Notes: generated from the letters alone by a model not told the origin. A DNA stretch of 60,849 nucleotides from Actinomycetales bacterium UBA1383 (GCA_002305415.1 DBQX01000111.1:1-60849); one strand, 5' to 3'; shown: positions 35,201 to 44,968, counted from the first letter of the stretch. Numbers and translations are program-made.

Positions 35201-37354
35201 TCAGTGTGATGGCGACGCGGGGCGCGACATGTCGAGCTGGTTCCGGAGGGCGGACACCAGCGACACCAGCCGGGCATTCGCGGGAAGCGCCTCCACCAGG
35301 ACGGGCCGCTCACTCCCGTCCGCCAACGGGAGCTTCCAGTTGGGGTACTCCGTATCGGTGCCGGGCTGGTTCTGGGCGCGCCGCTCCCCGACGGCATCCG
35401 TGAGGGAGACGCCGAGCAGCACGGACGGCGTCATCGCGATGTAGCGGTGCATCGCCTCGATGATCTCCCTCTCCGTGGGCTCGTCCGGCAGGAGCGCGTA
35501 GTCGTGCAGGCGTCCGAGCATCCGCTCCCGCTCCAGCGCGGCGTCCGCCCGCACCTTCGCCTCCGGTTCGCTGAGCAGCCCGAGTCGCACGCGGAGGTCG
35601 ACGTGCTCGCCCGCGAGATACCCGGCTGCCGGCGGCAGGTCGTGGGTGTCGACCGTCGCGAGCACCAGCTCACGGAAGTCCTGCGCGGGCAGCGGGTACC
35701 CGGTGTGGTCCTTCTCGAACCACAGGACAGAGGTGCCGAGGACGCCGCGTTCCGCGAGGTAGTCCCGCACCCACGGTTCCACGGTGCCCAGGTCCTCCCC
35801 GATCACGATCGCCCCGGCCCGGTGGGCCTCCAGCAGGAGCACGCCGACCATCGACTCGTGGTCGTAGCGGACGTACGTTCCCTCGCGCGCGCCCATCCCA
35901 TCGGGGATCCACCAGAGGCGGAACAGCCCGATGACGTGGTCGACTCGCAGGGCGCCCGCGTGCCGCATCACCGATCGGGCCATGTCACGGAGCGGGGCGA
36001 AGGCGAGCCGGGCCAGCGCGTCCGGCCGCCACGGCGGCTGGCTCCAGTTCTGGCCCTGCTGGTTGTACATGTCGGGCGGTGCCCCCACCCCGATGCCGCG
36101 TGCGAAGACGTCCGGCATCGACCAGGCGTCCGCGCTGTCCGGGTGGACGCCGACCGCGAGGTCCTGCATGACCCCCATCCCCATGCCGGACGCCACGGCC
36201 GCACGCTGCGCGGCCCCCAGCTGCTCGTCCACGATCCACTGCAACCAGCTGAAGTACTCCACCCGACCGGCCAGTTCGCGGCGTTCGCGCGCGACGTGCG
36301 GGGAGTTCACGGTGGCGAGTTCCGGCGGGAACTGCCTCCCTTGGTGCTTCTCCTTCAGGGCGCACCAGAGCGCGAAGTCCGCCAGCCCCTGGCCCTCACG
36401 CGCACGGAACCGCTCGAACTCGCGCTGCCGGAACCGCGAGCGCCCGGCGGCGAAGATGACCTCGAGGGCCTGGCTCTTCGACTCCCACACCGCGTCGCGG
36501 TCGATCGGTGCGATCGAGGCGTTCCGGGGCCGGACGTCCTCCGCCGCCCACTCCACGAGCGCGCGCTGGGGGCCGGTGAGGTACGCCACCTCGGGGATGT
36601 CCTCAGGCCTGATGTAGATGGGGTTAACGAAGCGCCGCGTGTCCGGCAGGTAGGGCGACGGCGTCATCGGTGACACCGGAGAGGTGGCGTGCAGGGGGTT
36701 GATGAGGAGGAAGTCGGCGCCGAGGTCCCCGAAGAGCGCCACCAGCTCGGTCAGGTCCCTGGTGTCGCCGATCCCCCACGACTTCTCCGAGCGCACCGAG
36801 TAGAGCTGGGCCATCATGCCCCACCCCCTGCCGCGCGCCAGGGTGGGGAACGGCAGGCGGTCCGGCGCCACCGCGAGCGGAGCGCGCTCGTGCTCCTGCC
36901 CCGTGATGTGGGCGACGAGCGTGTGCCAGCCGAGCGGGAGCCCGGCAGGAAGCACGAAGGTCGCGCGGCCGATCAGTTGCCCGTCGATCTCACGGGGCTC
37001 CACCCAGACGTCGTCCTGCCGGGCCTTGACCAGCCCGCCGTCCTCGAGTTCGATCTCCAGCTCCACCTCGGCGCCATGGGGGAGATGGACCTGGACCTGC
37101 CTCTCGGCGCCCTGCCGCATGACGGTGCAGGGCGGCAGCGTCCCGCGCCACGGCGCGTCGTTGAACTCACGGAGCGAGGACATGACCTGGTCCTCGCTGC
37201 TCGCAGGCACCCCAAGCGCTTCCAGGACGGCTCGGATCGACGTCGCGGACACGATCTGGTGCTGACCGTCGTAGCTCCAGAAGTCGGTTGCGACACCGTG
37301 CGCGCGCGCCAGCGCCTGCAGTGCCTCGCTCGGCGGCTCGTAGGGGGAGGTCAT
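35201..37354 (-). CDS. malQ: 4-alpha-glucanotransferase (amylomaltase)
   Basis: GH77 enzyme that rearranges maltodextrins and releases glucose. It is 717 residues, the long bacterial form with an N-terminal beta-sandwich extension before the catalytic barrel. The nucleophile aspartate lies in LRVDHVIGLFRLWWIP, the acid in VIGEDLGTVEP and a third conserved acidic residue in VDTHDLPP. ATG 37354 is preceded by AGGAG. It heads a minus-strand operon with PTS EIIB, EIIA and a HAD phosphatase. Confidence 0.95.
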   Translation of the reverse strand: MTSPYEPPSEALQALARAHGVATDFWSYDGQHQIVSATSIRAVLEALGVPASSEDQVMSSLREFNDAPWRGTLPPCTVMRQGAERQVQVHLPHGAEVELEIELEDGGLVKARQDDVWVEPREIDGQLIGRATFVLPAGLPLGWHTLVAHITGQEHERAPLAVAPDRLPFPTLARGRGWGMMAQLYSVRSEKSWGIGDTRDLTELVALFGDLGADFLLINPLHATSPVSPMTPSPYLPDTRRFVNPIYIRPEDIPEVAYLTGPQRALVEWAAEDVRPRNASIAPIDRDAVWESKSQALEVIFAAGRSRFRQREFERFRAREGQGLADFALWCALKEKHQGRQFPPELATVNSPHVARERRELAGRVEYFSWLQWIVDEQLGAAQRAAVASGMGMGVMQDLAVGVHPDSADAWSMPDVFARGIGVGAPPDMYNQQGQNWSQPPWRPDALARLAFAPLRDMARSVMRHAGALRVDHVIGLFRLWWIPDGMGAREGTYVRYDHESMVGVLLLEAHRAGAIVIGEDLGTVEPWVRDYLAERGVLGTSVLWFEKDHTGYPLPAQDFRELVLATVDTHDLPPAAGYLAGEHVDLRVRLGLLSEPEAKVRADAALERERMLGRLHDYALLPDEPTEREIIEAMHRYIAMTPSVLLGVSLTDAVGERRAQNQPGTDTEYPNWKLPLADGSERPVLVEALPANARLVSLVSALRNQLDMSRPASPSH

Positions 37355-37589
37355 CGTCGAACTCCTGTCCGTGAGGGGCTGCGAGCCCGTGCCTGGATCG
37401 TTCCCGAGCAGCGGTGTGAGCAGTGCCACTCGGTCGGGTCCAGCGTACCCGCTACCGGGCGCGACCTCGCCCCGGGGACAGGCCGAGTGGGACCGATCGT
37501 GGTGGAATGGGGGCGTGGTGAGTGTGAGCGGTGCGACAACACCCCGCGATGTGGGCCGAACGCCCGCCGCGGGCGGTGAGGAGCGACCC

Positions 37590-37979
37590 GTGCTGATCCC
37601 GAGCAGCCACACCTTCGCCGTCATGGGGGGCGAGGAGATGTTCACGGCGCTGGTCAGCGCCTTCTACCGCCGTGTCCGGGAGGATGACCTGCTCGCGCGG
37701 ATGTACCCACCCGAGGACCTCACCGGCGCGGAGTGGCGCCTCCGCTCGTTCCTCATCCAGTACTGGGGTGGCCCGACGACGTACTCCGCCCACCGCGGGC
37801 ATCCGATGCTGCGACGACGCCACCAACCCTTCCATGTCGGGCCCGGGGCGCGCGACCGCTGGCTCAGCCACATGCGGGCGGCGCTCGACGAGCTCGCGCT
37901 GGCGCCCGAGGTGGACGGCCCGCTGTGGGACTACCTCCGGCGCGCGGCGTTCGCCATGCAGAACAGGGTGGAGGACTGA
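37590..37979 (+). CDS. glbO: Group II truncated haemoglobin (GlbO type)
   Basis: An oxygen-binding haem protein of 129 residues. It matches mycobacterial trHbO closely: FYRRV (Tyr B10), the family block FLIQYWGGPTTYSAHRGHP, and proximal histidine in RRRHQPF. GTG 37590 is chosen because GAGGAG lies 8 nt upstream and the length then equals the family; earlier codons in frame extend into the malQ promoter region. Its stop overlaps the thioesterase gene as TGATG. Confidence 0.93.
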   Translation: MLIPSSHTFAVMGGEEMFTALVSAFYRRVREDDLLARMYPPEDLTGAEWRLRSFLIQYWGGPTTYSAHRGHPMLRRRHQPFHVGPGARDRWLSHMRAALDELALAPEVDGPLWDYLRRAAFAMQNRVED

Positions 37980-38881
37980 TGACCCACGGACTGCTCCCAC
38001 TGCCACAACCGGACACCCAGCCACTCCAGCACGTGCTGCGGGTGCTCCAGCTCACCCGGACGGGCGAGACCCGTTTCACCGGCTACTCGCTGCCGGAGGT
38101 GGGGAACCGGATCTACGGCGGCCAGGTGATGTCGCAGGCACTCATCGCTGCCGCCGAGACCGTGGACGCCGAGAAGGTGGGAATGCGTCTCCCCCACTCG
38201 ATGCACGGGTACTTCCTCCGTCCGGGCCGGACGGATGAGCCGCTCGAGTTCTCGGTGGAGATACTCCACGACGGGAGATCGTTCTCGACCCGCCGCACCC
38301 ATGCGCTGCAGGGAGGCGTCCCGATCCTCTCCATGATCTACTCCTTCCAGCTCGAACAGCCGGGAGTCGACCACGAGGTGCCGGCACCCGAAGCCCCCGA
38401 CCCCATCGACCTCCCGAGCGCGGCCGACCTCTTCGCCGAGGTGGACCACCCGGCGGCGCGCCGGCTCATGCGCCTCGGCGCGTTCGAGTTGCGGCACGTC
38501 GAGCCGGACATCTACTTCACACCGGATCCCGAGAGGCGCCACACGCAGAGGCTGTGGATGCGGACCCGGACCCCGTTGCCGGACCGCACGCCACAGGTCC
38601 TGCACCGTGCCCTCCTCGCCTACGCGTGTGACCAGGTGATGCTCGAGCCCATCCTGCGGGCGCACGGCCTGAGCTGGACCAGTGGGCTCGCGGTCGCCAG
38701 CCTCGACCACGCGATGTGGTGGCACCGCCCGCTCGACGTGAGTCGATGCCTGCTGTACGTGCAGGAGTCGCCATCCGCCGAAGGCGGTCGGGGACTCGGC
38801 TTCGCGCGCATCTACTCCGGTGACGGCCGGCTGGTCGCGACGGCGGCCCAGCAAGGCATGGTCCGGGTCCCGCGGGACTGA
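37979..38881 (+). CDS. tesB: Acyl-CoA thioesterase II
   Basis: A double hot-dog thioesterase of 300 residues that hydrolyses acyl-CoA. Typical stretches are GNRIYGGQVMSQAL, the first domain's MHGYFLRPG and, in the second domain, LAYACDQVMLEP and ASLDHAMWWHRP. ATG 37979 overlaps the haemoglobin stop, so the two are coupled although their roles are not obviously related. Confidence 0.94.
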   Translation: MTHGLLPLPQPDTQPLQHVLRVLQLTRTGETRFTGYSLPEVGNRIYGGQVMSQALIAAAETVDAEKVGMRLPHSMHGYFLRPGRTDEPLEFSVEILHDGRSFSTRRTHALQGGVPILSMIYSFQLEQPGVDHEVPAPEAPDPIDLPSAADLFAEVDHPAARRLMRLGAFELRHVEPDIYFTPDPERRHTQRLWMRTRTPLPDRTPQVLHRALLAYACDQVMLEPILRAHGLSWTSGLAVASLDHAMWWHRPLDVSRCLLYVQESPSAEGGRGLGFARIYSGDGRLVATAAQQGMVRVPRD

Positions 38882-38888
38882 GACGGTC

Positions 38889-39335
38889 TCAGCGGGCCCG
38901 CCGGAAGACGATCGGCTCGTCCACGAACTGCGACCACAGGGCGCGCTCCTCGGGCGTGATCCGCCGGGGCCTGCCGGTGTCCTTGGTGACCATCACGATG
39001 GTGGTCCGTGCGCGAGCGGCCACGCGGCCGTCCAGGGTCGGGACCTCGTAACACACCTCGGCGCTCGCCCCACCGATGCGGGAGATCCACATCGTGACAG
39101 GGATCGGCTCGCTCGGGTAGTCCAGCGGTGCGAGGTACTCGATCTCCTGATGGGCCACGAATGTGGCGTCCTGATGCGGGTCGCGCACGTGGGCGACGCC
39201 GTCGGGGAGGTGCCGGCCGTGCCAGAACACGGAGACGCGCACCTCCTCGAGCAGGACCAGCAGCGCGGCGTTGTTGACGTGGCCGTAGGCGTCCAGGTCT
39301 CCCCAGCGGACGCTGACCGGGACCTCGAGCTTCAT
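38889..39335 (-). CDS. 4HBT-type acyl-CoA thioesterase
   Basis: A single hot-dog protein of 148 residues. The motif RWGDLDAYGHVNNA near residue 10 carries the catalytic aspartate of the YbgC/FadM group. ATG 39335 overlaps the ettA stop (TGATG), so it is expressed with ettA. It converges on tesB with a 7-base gap. Its substrate is unknown; long-chain acyl-CoA is likely. Confidence 0.88.
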   Translation of the reverse strand: MKLEVPVSVRWGDLDAYGHVNNAALLVLLEEVRVSVFWHGRHLPDGVAHVRDPHQDATFVAHQEIEYLAPLDYPSEPIPVTMWISRIGGASAEVCYEVPTLDGRVAARARTTIVMVTKDTGRPRRITPEERALWSQFVDEPIVFRRAR

Positions 39336-41017
39336 CAGCCGCGGGTGAGCTTGCGGTAGGTGACGCGGTGTGGACGTGCGGCCTCGGCCCCGAGACGCTG
39401 GACCTTGTTCTGCTCGTACGCCTCGAAGTTCCCCTCGAACCAGTACCACTGGTCCGGCTGGAAGTCAGTGCCCTCCCACGCGAGGATGTGCGTGGCGACT
39501 CGGTCGAGGAACCAGCGGTCGTGGGTGATGACCACCGCGCACCCGGGGAAGTCCAGCAGCGCGTTCTCCAGGGATCCCAGCGTCTCGACGTCGAGGTCAT
39601 TCGTCGGCTCGTCGAGCAGCAGGAGGTTTCCGCCCTGCTTCAGCGTCAGGGCGAGGTTCAGCCGGTTGCGCTCGCCTCCGGAGAGGACGCCGGCCGGCTT
39701 CTGCTGGTCGGGTCCCTTGAAGCCGAAGGCGGACACGTACGCCCGGGAGGGCATCTCGACATTCCCGACCTTGATGAAGTCCAATCCGTCGGACACGACC
39801 TCCCACAGTGTCTTCGTCGGGTCGATTCCCGCCCGGGCCTGGTCGACGTAGCTGATCTTGACCGTCTCGCCGATCCGGAGCGTGCCGGCGTCGAGTGGCT
39901 CGAGTCCGACGATGGTCTTGAACAGCGTGGTCTTCCCGACTCCGTTCGGTCCGATGATGCCCACGATGCCGTTGCGCGGCAGCGAGAAGCTGAGGTCCCG
40001 GATGAGGGAACGGTCGCCGAAGCCCTTGGACAGGTGGCTCGCCTCGATGACGAGGGACCCGAGCCGGGGGCCCGGGGGGATCTGGATCTCCTCGAAGTCG
40101 AGCCTGCGCGTCCGCTCGGCCTCGGCCGCCATCTCCTCATACCGTGCCAGGCGCGCCTTGGACTTGGCCTGGCGTCCCTTGGCGTTCTGGCGAACCCACT
40201 CGAGTTCGTCCTTAAGCCGCTTCGCGAGCTTCGCGTCCTTCTTGCCCTGGATCTTGAGTCGTTCCTGCTTCTTCTCCAGGTAGGTGGAGTAGTTCCCCTC
40301 GTACGGATACAGCCGACCCCGGTCCACCTCCGCGATCCAGCCGGCCACGTGGTCGAGGAAGTACCGGTCGTGGGTGACCGCGATGACCGCCCCGGGGTAC
40401 TTCGCCAGGTGCTGTTCCAGCCACTGCACGGACTCCGCATCGAGGTGGTTCGTGGGCTCGTCGAGCAGCAGCAGGTCGGGCTGCTCCAGCAGGAGCTTGC
40501 ACAGCGCGACGCGGCGGCGTTCGCCGCCCGAGAGGATCGAGACGGGAGTCTCGGGCGGCGGGCACCGCAGCGCGTCCATGGCCTGCTCGAGCTGGGAGTC
40601 GAGGTCCCAGGCGTTCGCAGCGTCGATCTCCGTCTGGAGCCGGCCCATCTCGTCCATGAGGGCGTCGAAGTCGGCATCAGGGTCGGCCATCGCCTCACCG
40701 ATGGCGTTGAAGCGGTCGAGCTTCGCCCGGATCTCGGCCACGCCCTCCTCGACGTTCCCGAGGACGGTCTTGTCCTCGTCCAGCTTGGGCTCCTGCTCGA
40801 GGATGCCGACCGTGTACCCGGGGGTGAGTCGCGCCTCTCCGTTCGAGGGTGTGTCCAGGCCGGCCATGATCCGCAGGATCGTCGACTTGCCGGCACCGTT
40901 GGGTCCGAGCATGCCGATCTTCGCACCCGGCAGGAACGCCATGGTGACGTCGTCGAGGATGAGCTTGTCGCCGTGCGCCTTGCGGGCACGGACCATCGAG
41001 TAGATGTACTCCGCCAC
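39335..41017 (-). CDS. ettA: Energy-dependent translational throttle protein (ABC-F)
   Basis: An ABC-F ATPase of 560 residues that gates the ribosome according to energy state. Two ATP-binding cassettes are seen: GPNGAGKST with LSGGERRRVAL, and GPNGVGKTT with LSGGERNRLNL. Between them is the arginine- and lysine-rich linker KGRQAKSKARLARYEEM. No membrane segments exist. GTG 41017 is preceded by GGGGAG. The full length and the arm insertion match EttA rather than drug-resistance ABC-F proteins. Confidence 0.95.
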   Translation of the reverse strand: MAEYIYSMVRARKAHGDKLILDDVTMAFLPGAKIGMLGPNGAGKSTILRIMAGLDTPSNGEARLTPGYTVGILEQEPKLDEDKTVLGNVEEGVAEIRAKLDRFNAIGEAMADPDADFDALMDEMGRLQTEIDAANAWDLDSQLEQAMDALRCPPPETPVSILSGGERRRVALCKLLLEQPDLLLLDEPTNHLDAESVQWLEQHLAKYPGAVIAVTHDRYFLDHVAGWIAEVDRGRLYPYEGNYSTYLEKKQERLKIQGKKDAKLAKRLKDELEWVRQNAKGRQAKSKARLARYEEMAAEAERTRRLDFEEIQIPPGPRLGSLVIEASHLSKGFGDRSLIRDLSFSLPRNGIVGIIGPNGVGKTTLFKTIVGLEPLDAGTLRIGETVKISYVDQARAGIDPTKTLWEVVSDGLDFIKVGNVEMPSRAYVSAFGFKGPDQQKPAGVLSGGERNRLNLALTLKQGGNLLLLDEPTNDLDVETLGSLENALLDFPGCAVVITHDRWFLDRVATHILAWEGTDFQPDQWYWFEGNFEAYEQNKVQRLGAEAARPHRVTYRKLTRG

Positions 41018-41130
41018 GTGACTCCCCGGTGTGCTGGATGGGTGGGCTGATGAACGCCCGTCCCACTATGCCACAACCCACCAGCGCTCCAGTCGGGCCG
41101 GGTGGCGGCCGCGTCGGGCCCCCACGACCC

Positions 41131-41604
41131 TCAGAATGTCGGCGCTGCAGCGTCCTCGTCCGTCACCTCGACGCTCCCGCTCACGTCCACCGGCGCAGGC
41201 GCGGGTGCGCCGTCCGTTGCCTCGGCTTCGGGTGAGTCACGCACCACTCGCGACCAGCGCGCGACTCCGGAGTGCAACTCGATCCCCACCGCGTCCGCGC
41301 GGATCACCTGACGCCGCTGCTGCTCGCCGGAGGCGCTGGTCCAGTACTCGGTCACCAGTTCGCCACGCACGAGGACCGGCGTCCCCTTCGCCGCGCTCTC
41401 GCAGACGTTCTGGCCCAGCTGGCCGAACGCCTTCACCGCGAACCACTGGGGCGGCAGCACGTCGGTGGACTCCGTGTCCCGCTGGTACCGGGCCACTGCC
41501 ACGGCGACATCGAACCGAGCCACCTTGCCACCCGACTGGCCGGTGTGCAGGACCGGCTTCGCGCCGAGGTTGCCGCGGATCGTCACATAGGTCTCGTTGG
41601 ACAT
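41131..41604 (-). CDS. ssb: Single-stranded DNA-binding protein
   Basis: A 157-residue OB-fold protein beginning MSNETYVTIRGNLGAKP, with WFAVKAFGQLGQNV and a conserved GTPVLVRGELVTEYW block. The C-terminus is Ala/Pro-rich and ends DEDAAAPTF; the strict DDDxPF partner-binding tip is not present, so it may be an accessory SSB such as SsbB, used in competence or differentiation, rather than the main replication protein. ATG 41604 follows the GTPase gene by 68 bases. Confidence 0.85.
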   Translation of the reverse strand: MSNETYVTIRGNLGAKPVLHTGQSGGKVARFDVAVAVARYQRDTESTDVLPPQWFAVKAFGQLGQNVCESAAKGTPVLVRGELVTEYWTSASGEQQRRQVIRADAVGIELHSGVARWSRVVRDSPEAEATDGAPAPAPVDVSGSVEVTDEDAAAPTF

Positions 41605-41672
41605 GGTTCCCCTTTCGCGTCCGCCCGGTGCGGACACGAAAAGGATCATGTCCCGGCTGGTGTGGCGCCGCG

Positions 41673-43172
41673 TCAGCTGGCAGCCCGTGCTGTGGAAGCC
41701 CGTTCGGTTGCGTGGGCTGTGGGCAACGGCTGGTCTCGCACCTCGGCGAGGATGTCGCGCACATCGCGGTGGCGGGCGAGCACAGAGCGAGCCGGCCGGA
41801 CGAGTGCGTTCTCCACCGCGACGGTGAGGGCGGCGCGCACGGCACGCGCATAGCCCGCGGCCCGGCGGGCTCCTTCGGCCGCGCGCACGGTGTGCGCGGC
41901 GCCGAGCAGCGCGCCAGCGACGGCGAGCAGGATCACCGCGGGCGCGGCCATCCAGAGCGGGGTCCACCCGAGCACGACCCCCGCCACGACGTACGCGAGG
42001 GCGATCGCGGCCGTGGCGACGCCGCCACCACCCAGGCGGACAGCCCGGTCCACCCGGGTCGCGGGCAGCGGCACCGACTCCACAGCCGCCGCGGTCACGT
42101 GCAGCAGGGTCTCCACGCTGGGAAGCGCCGCATCCATCGCCCGGGCCCACAGGGGTGGAAGGGCGTGCTTGACGCGTCCCGCCCAGGTGGAGCCCACCGC
42201 GGCGACCGTCGCCCGCGACGGCGGCTGCGGCGTGGCCAGGGCGACGTCGCGCCACCCGGCGGTCGCCTTCTCGATGGACTCCGCCACCGCGCCAACGCCC
42301 GTCGCGTGCATGAGGTCGGTGACGGTGAGATCGATGATGCGGTTGTCGATCGTCGCCTCGGTGCGACCCAGGTGGGTCAGCAGGGAGGCCGCGACGGTCG
42401 CGAGCCCGGCCCGCGCGGTGCGGTGCGCCGTCGTCTCCGCGGCGACGGCCGTCCGCAGCACGTGGACGAGTGCGTCGATGCCCGCCCCGGTGAGCCCGCT
42501 CGTGTGGACAACAGGCACACCGCCCAGTCCGTCGGCGGTGAGCAGGCGCCGGAGGTCGGCGTCGACCGCGGCACGGCCTCGCATGTCGAGGGTGTCCACC
42601 TGGTTGAGCACCACGACGATGGCGTCCGCCCGCGCCCGCAGTGCGCGCAGGTACTTCTCGTGGAGGATGTGGTCCGCGTACTTCACCGGATCCACCACCC
42701 AGACGAGGACATCCACGATGGGGAGGAGCCGGTCCACCTGGTCCGAGTGGTCCTCGACCACCGAGTCGTGGTCCGGGAGGTCCAGCAGCACGAGCCCGTC
42801 CAGGTCCTGCATCGGTCCGCGTTCGAGCATCGTGTCGCGGAACAGCCGTCTCCTGGGGTGGACGCCCAGGTAACCCAGCAGGTCGTCGGCGCGCGAGCCC
42901 CACACGCATGCGCTCGCCTGCCGCGTGGACGGACGGACATGGCCGACGTCGGCGAACGACGAGCGCGTGACCTGGTTGAAGAGTGTCGACTTGCCCGACC
43001 CCGTTCCCCCGACCAGGGCGACCACGGTGTGGCCACCGGTGGTACGGAAGCGGGCCATCACGTCATCGACATCGCGTCCCGCCCGAGCCGCCACCGTCGG
43101 GGGGATCTCGGCTCCCGCAACGGAGAGTCCGCGCCGGATCGCGGCGGCACCGCGCTCAAGGTCAGACTGCAT
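41673..43172 (-). CDS. Dynamin-like GTPase, membrane-associated (second of a pair)
   Basis: A 499-residue protein with a GTPase domain: P-loop GGTGSGKST (55-63), G3 LDLPDHDS and G4 NQVD. The C-terminal part has two close hydrophobic segments (ATAAIALAYVVAGVVLGW and MAAPAVILLAVAGALLG) followed by a basic tail. It overlaps the preceding GTPase gene by 11 bases. Paired GTPases of this build (YfjP-like; compare Streptomyces DynA/DynB) act in membrane remodelling; the role here is inferred. Confidence 0.82.
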   Translation of the reverse strand: MQSDLERGAAAIRRGLSVAGAEIPPTVAARAGRDVDDVMARFRTTGGHTVVALVGGTGSGKSTLFNQVTRSSFADVGHVRPSTRQASACVWGSRADDLLGYLGVHPRRRLFRDTMLERGPMQDLDGLVLLDLPDHDSVVEDHSDQVDRLLPIVDVLVWVVDPVKYADHILHEKYLRALRARADAIVVVLNQVDTLDMRGRAAVDADLRRLLTADGLGGVPVVHTSGLTGAGIDALVHVLRTAVAAETTAHRTARAGLATVAASLLTHLGRTEATIDNRIIDLTVTDLMHATGVGAVAESIEKATAGWRDVALATPQPPSRATVAAVGSTWAGRVKHALPPLWARAMDAALPSVETLLHVTAAAVESVPLPATRVDRAVRLGGGGVATAAIALAYVVAGVVLGWTPLWMAAPAVILLAVAGALLGAAHTVRAAEGARRAAGYARAVRAALTVAVENALVRPARSVLARHRDVRDILAEVRDQPLPTAHATERASTARAAS

Positions 43173-44748
43173 CGAGGTACTCCTTCAGTTCGGAGGCGTG
43201 GACCCGCAGGCGGGTGGCCTGGTCGGCGTTGGGAAGCGTGCGCAGGACGGCGAGGAAGGGCGTGGCGGCGTCCTGGACCGCCTCCCGCACCGCGGTGACG
43301 AGTTCCCTCCGGGCGGCGTCAATCGCGTCAGGGCCGCCCAGCAGGTCCGCGGCCGCCCGTGACGCCCCGCTGATGCCCGCCGCACCAGCCACGACGATGT
43401 CCACCAGGCCACCCTCCCCCAGGAGGGCCGCGGCCCGGGCCGTCGGCCGTCCCTCTGCGCCGATCAGGTCGTCCACTGCCCGCCGCCACGCGGCGGTCGT
43501 GGCGGCGGCGCGATCCCGCGCCGCGTCAGCGCTGATCAGCTCGTCTCCCCGGAGGAGGTGCACGGCGCCACTCGACTGCCACCCACGCTGGATCGTGGCC
43601 GACGCATCATGGATGGCGTCGCACAGGAGCGTCTCGATGGCGGCGACGACGTCGTCGGCGAGCTGGCGGGCCGCCGCCGTCCTCTGGTCGCGGACCCGCG
43701 CGCGGAACCCGGGCCGCGCCGTCCGCTCGGGCTGCGCGAGGGGTGCCAGGGCGCCACCGGAGGACGCGAGCGTGAGCCAGCGCGTGGTCGGGGCACCCGC
43801 GGCGACGTCACCCGCCGTCACCGCCCGCACCATGTCCTCCGCCGGGCCCCGCGTGGCGCGATGGGTCGCGTCCCGGAGGAGGCGCGCCATGCCCGCCTGC
43901 CGGGCCACGCCGTCGGCAAGGTCGAGGAGGTTGTCGTGCAGCGCGGACCACGCCCCGCGGGTGGTCCGCTTGATGATCGCGCGGGACTGGTGTTGTCCGG
44001 CCGCCGCCGTGAGCCACTCGCGCAACTCGGTGAGGGCCCCCTCCGGGAGGAGGCCCTCGTGGGGCGAGATGTCGGCGATGAGGAACAGCGGCGCGAACCC
44101 CAGCCCGAGCCCGTCGAGGCGGGACAGGAGGTCCGCACGCACCGCCTTCCACGCGGCCGCGGGTACCCGGTTCACGACCACGGCGATCTGGAGCCCACGC
44201 TGGCGGGCCCGGACGAGGTTCGACCAGGGGATCTGGTCCCCGTACCGCGCCGCCGAGGTCACGAAGAGCCACAGGTCCGCGGCCTCGAGCAGCCGGCGGG
44301 CCATGTCTCGGTTCGACTCCTCGAGGGAGTCGAGGTCCGGCGCGTCGAGCAGGACGAGGCCCGGTGGGATCGAGGGGGCGGACACGGCGTCGGCGAGGTC
44401 CCGCAACGGCACGGCGTGCACGTCGGGGTGGTGGGCGATGACCGCCCGCCGCGTCGTCGGCCGCAGCACGCCAGCCGCCGAGACCTCCCTGCCGACCAGC
44501 GTGTTCAGGATGGTCGACTTGCCGACTCCCGTTGACCCCCCGAGGACGACGACGGCGGGGGTGGCGTCGTCGGCGACTCGCGGCAGGAGGTGCGACCGCA
44601 CCTGGGTGGCCACCCGGACCGCGAGGTCCTGCTGCCGATGGGCGTCCTCGACCTCGAAGGGGAAGGAGAGGGCGGACACCTCTCGATGGACGTCGTGGAG
44701 CAGGTGCAGCAGTGATGCCGGGGGTTCCGGGCGCCGCACCTCACCCAT
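43162..44748 (-). CDS. Dynamin-like GTPase (first of a pair)
   Basis: A 528-residue GTPase with P-loop GGSTGVGKST (70-79), G3 LLDAPDLDS and G4-like VVNRV. No clear transmembrane segment is seen; the C-terminal half is helical. I use ATG 44748 (MGEVRRPEPP); the open frame continues upstream into tRNA-Arg, which cannot be coding. The gene overlaps its partner by 11 bases, so the two products are probably made in equal amounts and work together. Confidence 0.82.
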   Translation of the reverse strand: MGEVRRPEPPASLLHLLHDVHREVSALSFPFEVEDAHRQQDLAVRVATQVRSHLLPRVADDATPAVVVLGGSTGVGKSTILNTLVGREVSAAGVLRPTTRRAVIAHHPDVHAVPLRDLADAVSAPSIPPGLVLLDAPDLDSLEESNRDMARRLLEAADLWLFVTSAARYGDQIPWSNLVRARQRGLQIAVVVNRVPAAAWKAVRADLLSRLDGLGLGFAPLFLIADISPHEGLLPEGALTELREWLTAAAGQHQSRAIIKRTTRGAWSALHDNLLDLADGVARQAGMARLLRDATHRATRGPAEDMVRAVTAGDVAAGAPTTRWLTLASSGGALAPLAQPERTARPGFRARVRDQRTAAARQLADDVVAAIETLLCDAIHDASATIQRGWQSSGAVHLLRGDELISADAARDRAAATTAAWRRAVDDLIGAEGRPTARAAALLGEGGLVDIVVAGAAGISGASRAAADLLGGPDAIDAARRELVTAVREAVQDAATPFLAVLRTLPNADQATRLRVHASELKEYLDAV

Positions 44749-44869
44749 CGACGCACCGTCCCGGTCGAGTTCCCACGTCCCCAGCGTGCCCGCAGAAGGC
44801 GTCCCGACCAAGCGCGCGCGCCGGGCGACCGGGTGATTCGCCCCCGAATCTCGGTAGACTTGCGCTGCT

Positions 44870-44942
<73 letters not shown>

Positions 44943-44968
44943 CTCGCCGAGGGCGCGGATCGGGACGT

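Noticed and set aside
37371..37589. N-terminal extension of the haemoglobin to 202 residues
   Set aside because: The added residues overlap the malQ promoter side, have no family match, and a good ribosome site marks GTG 37590.
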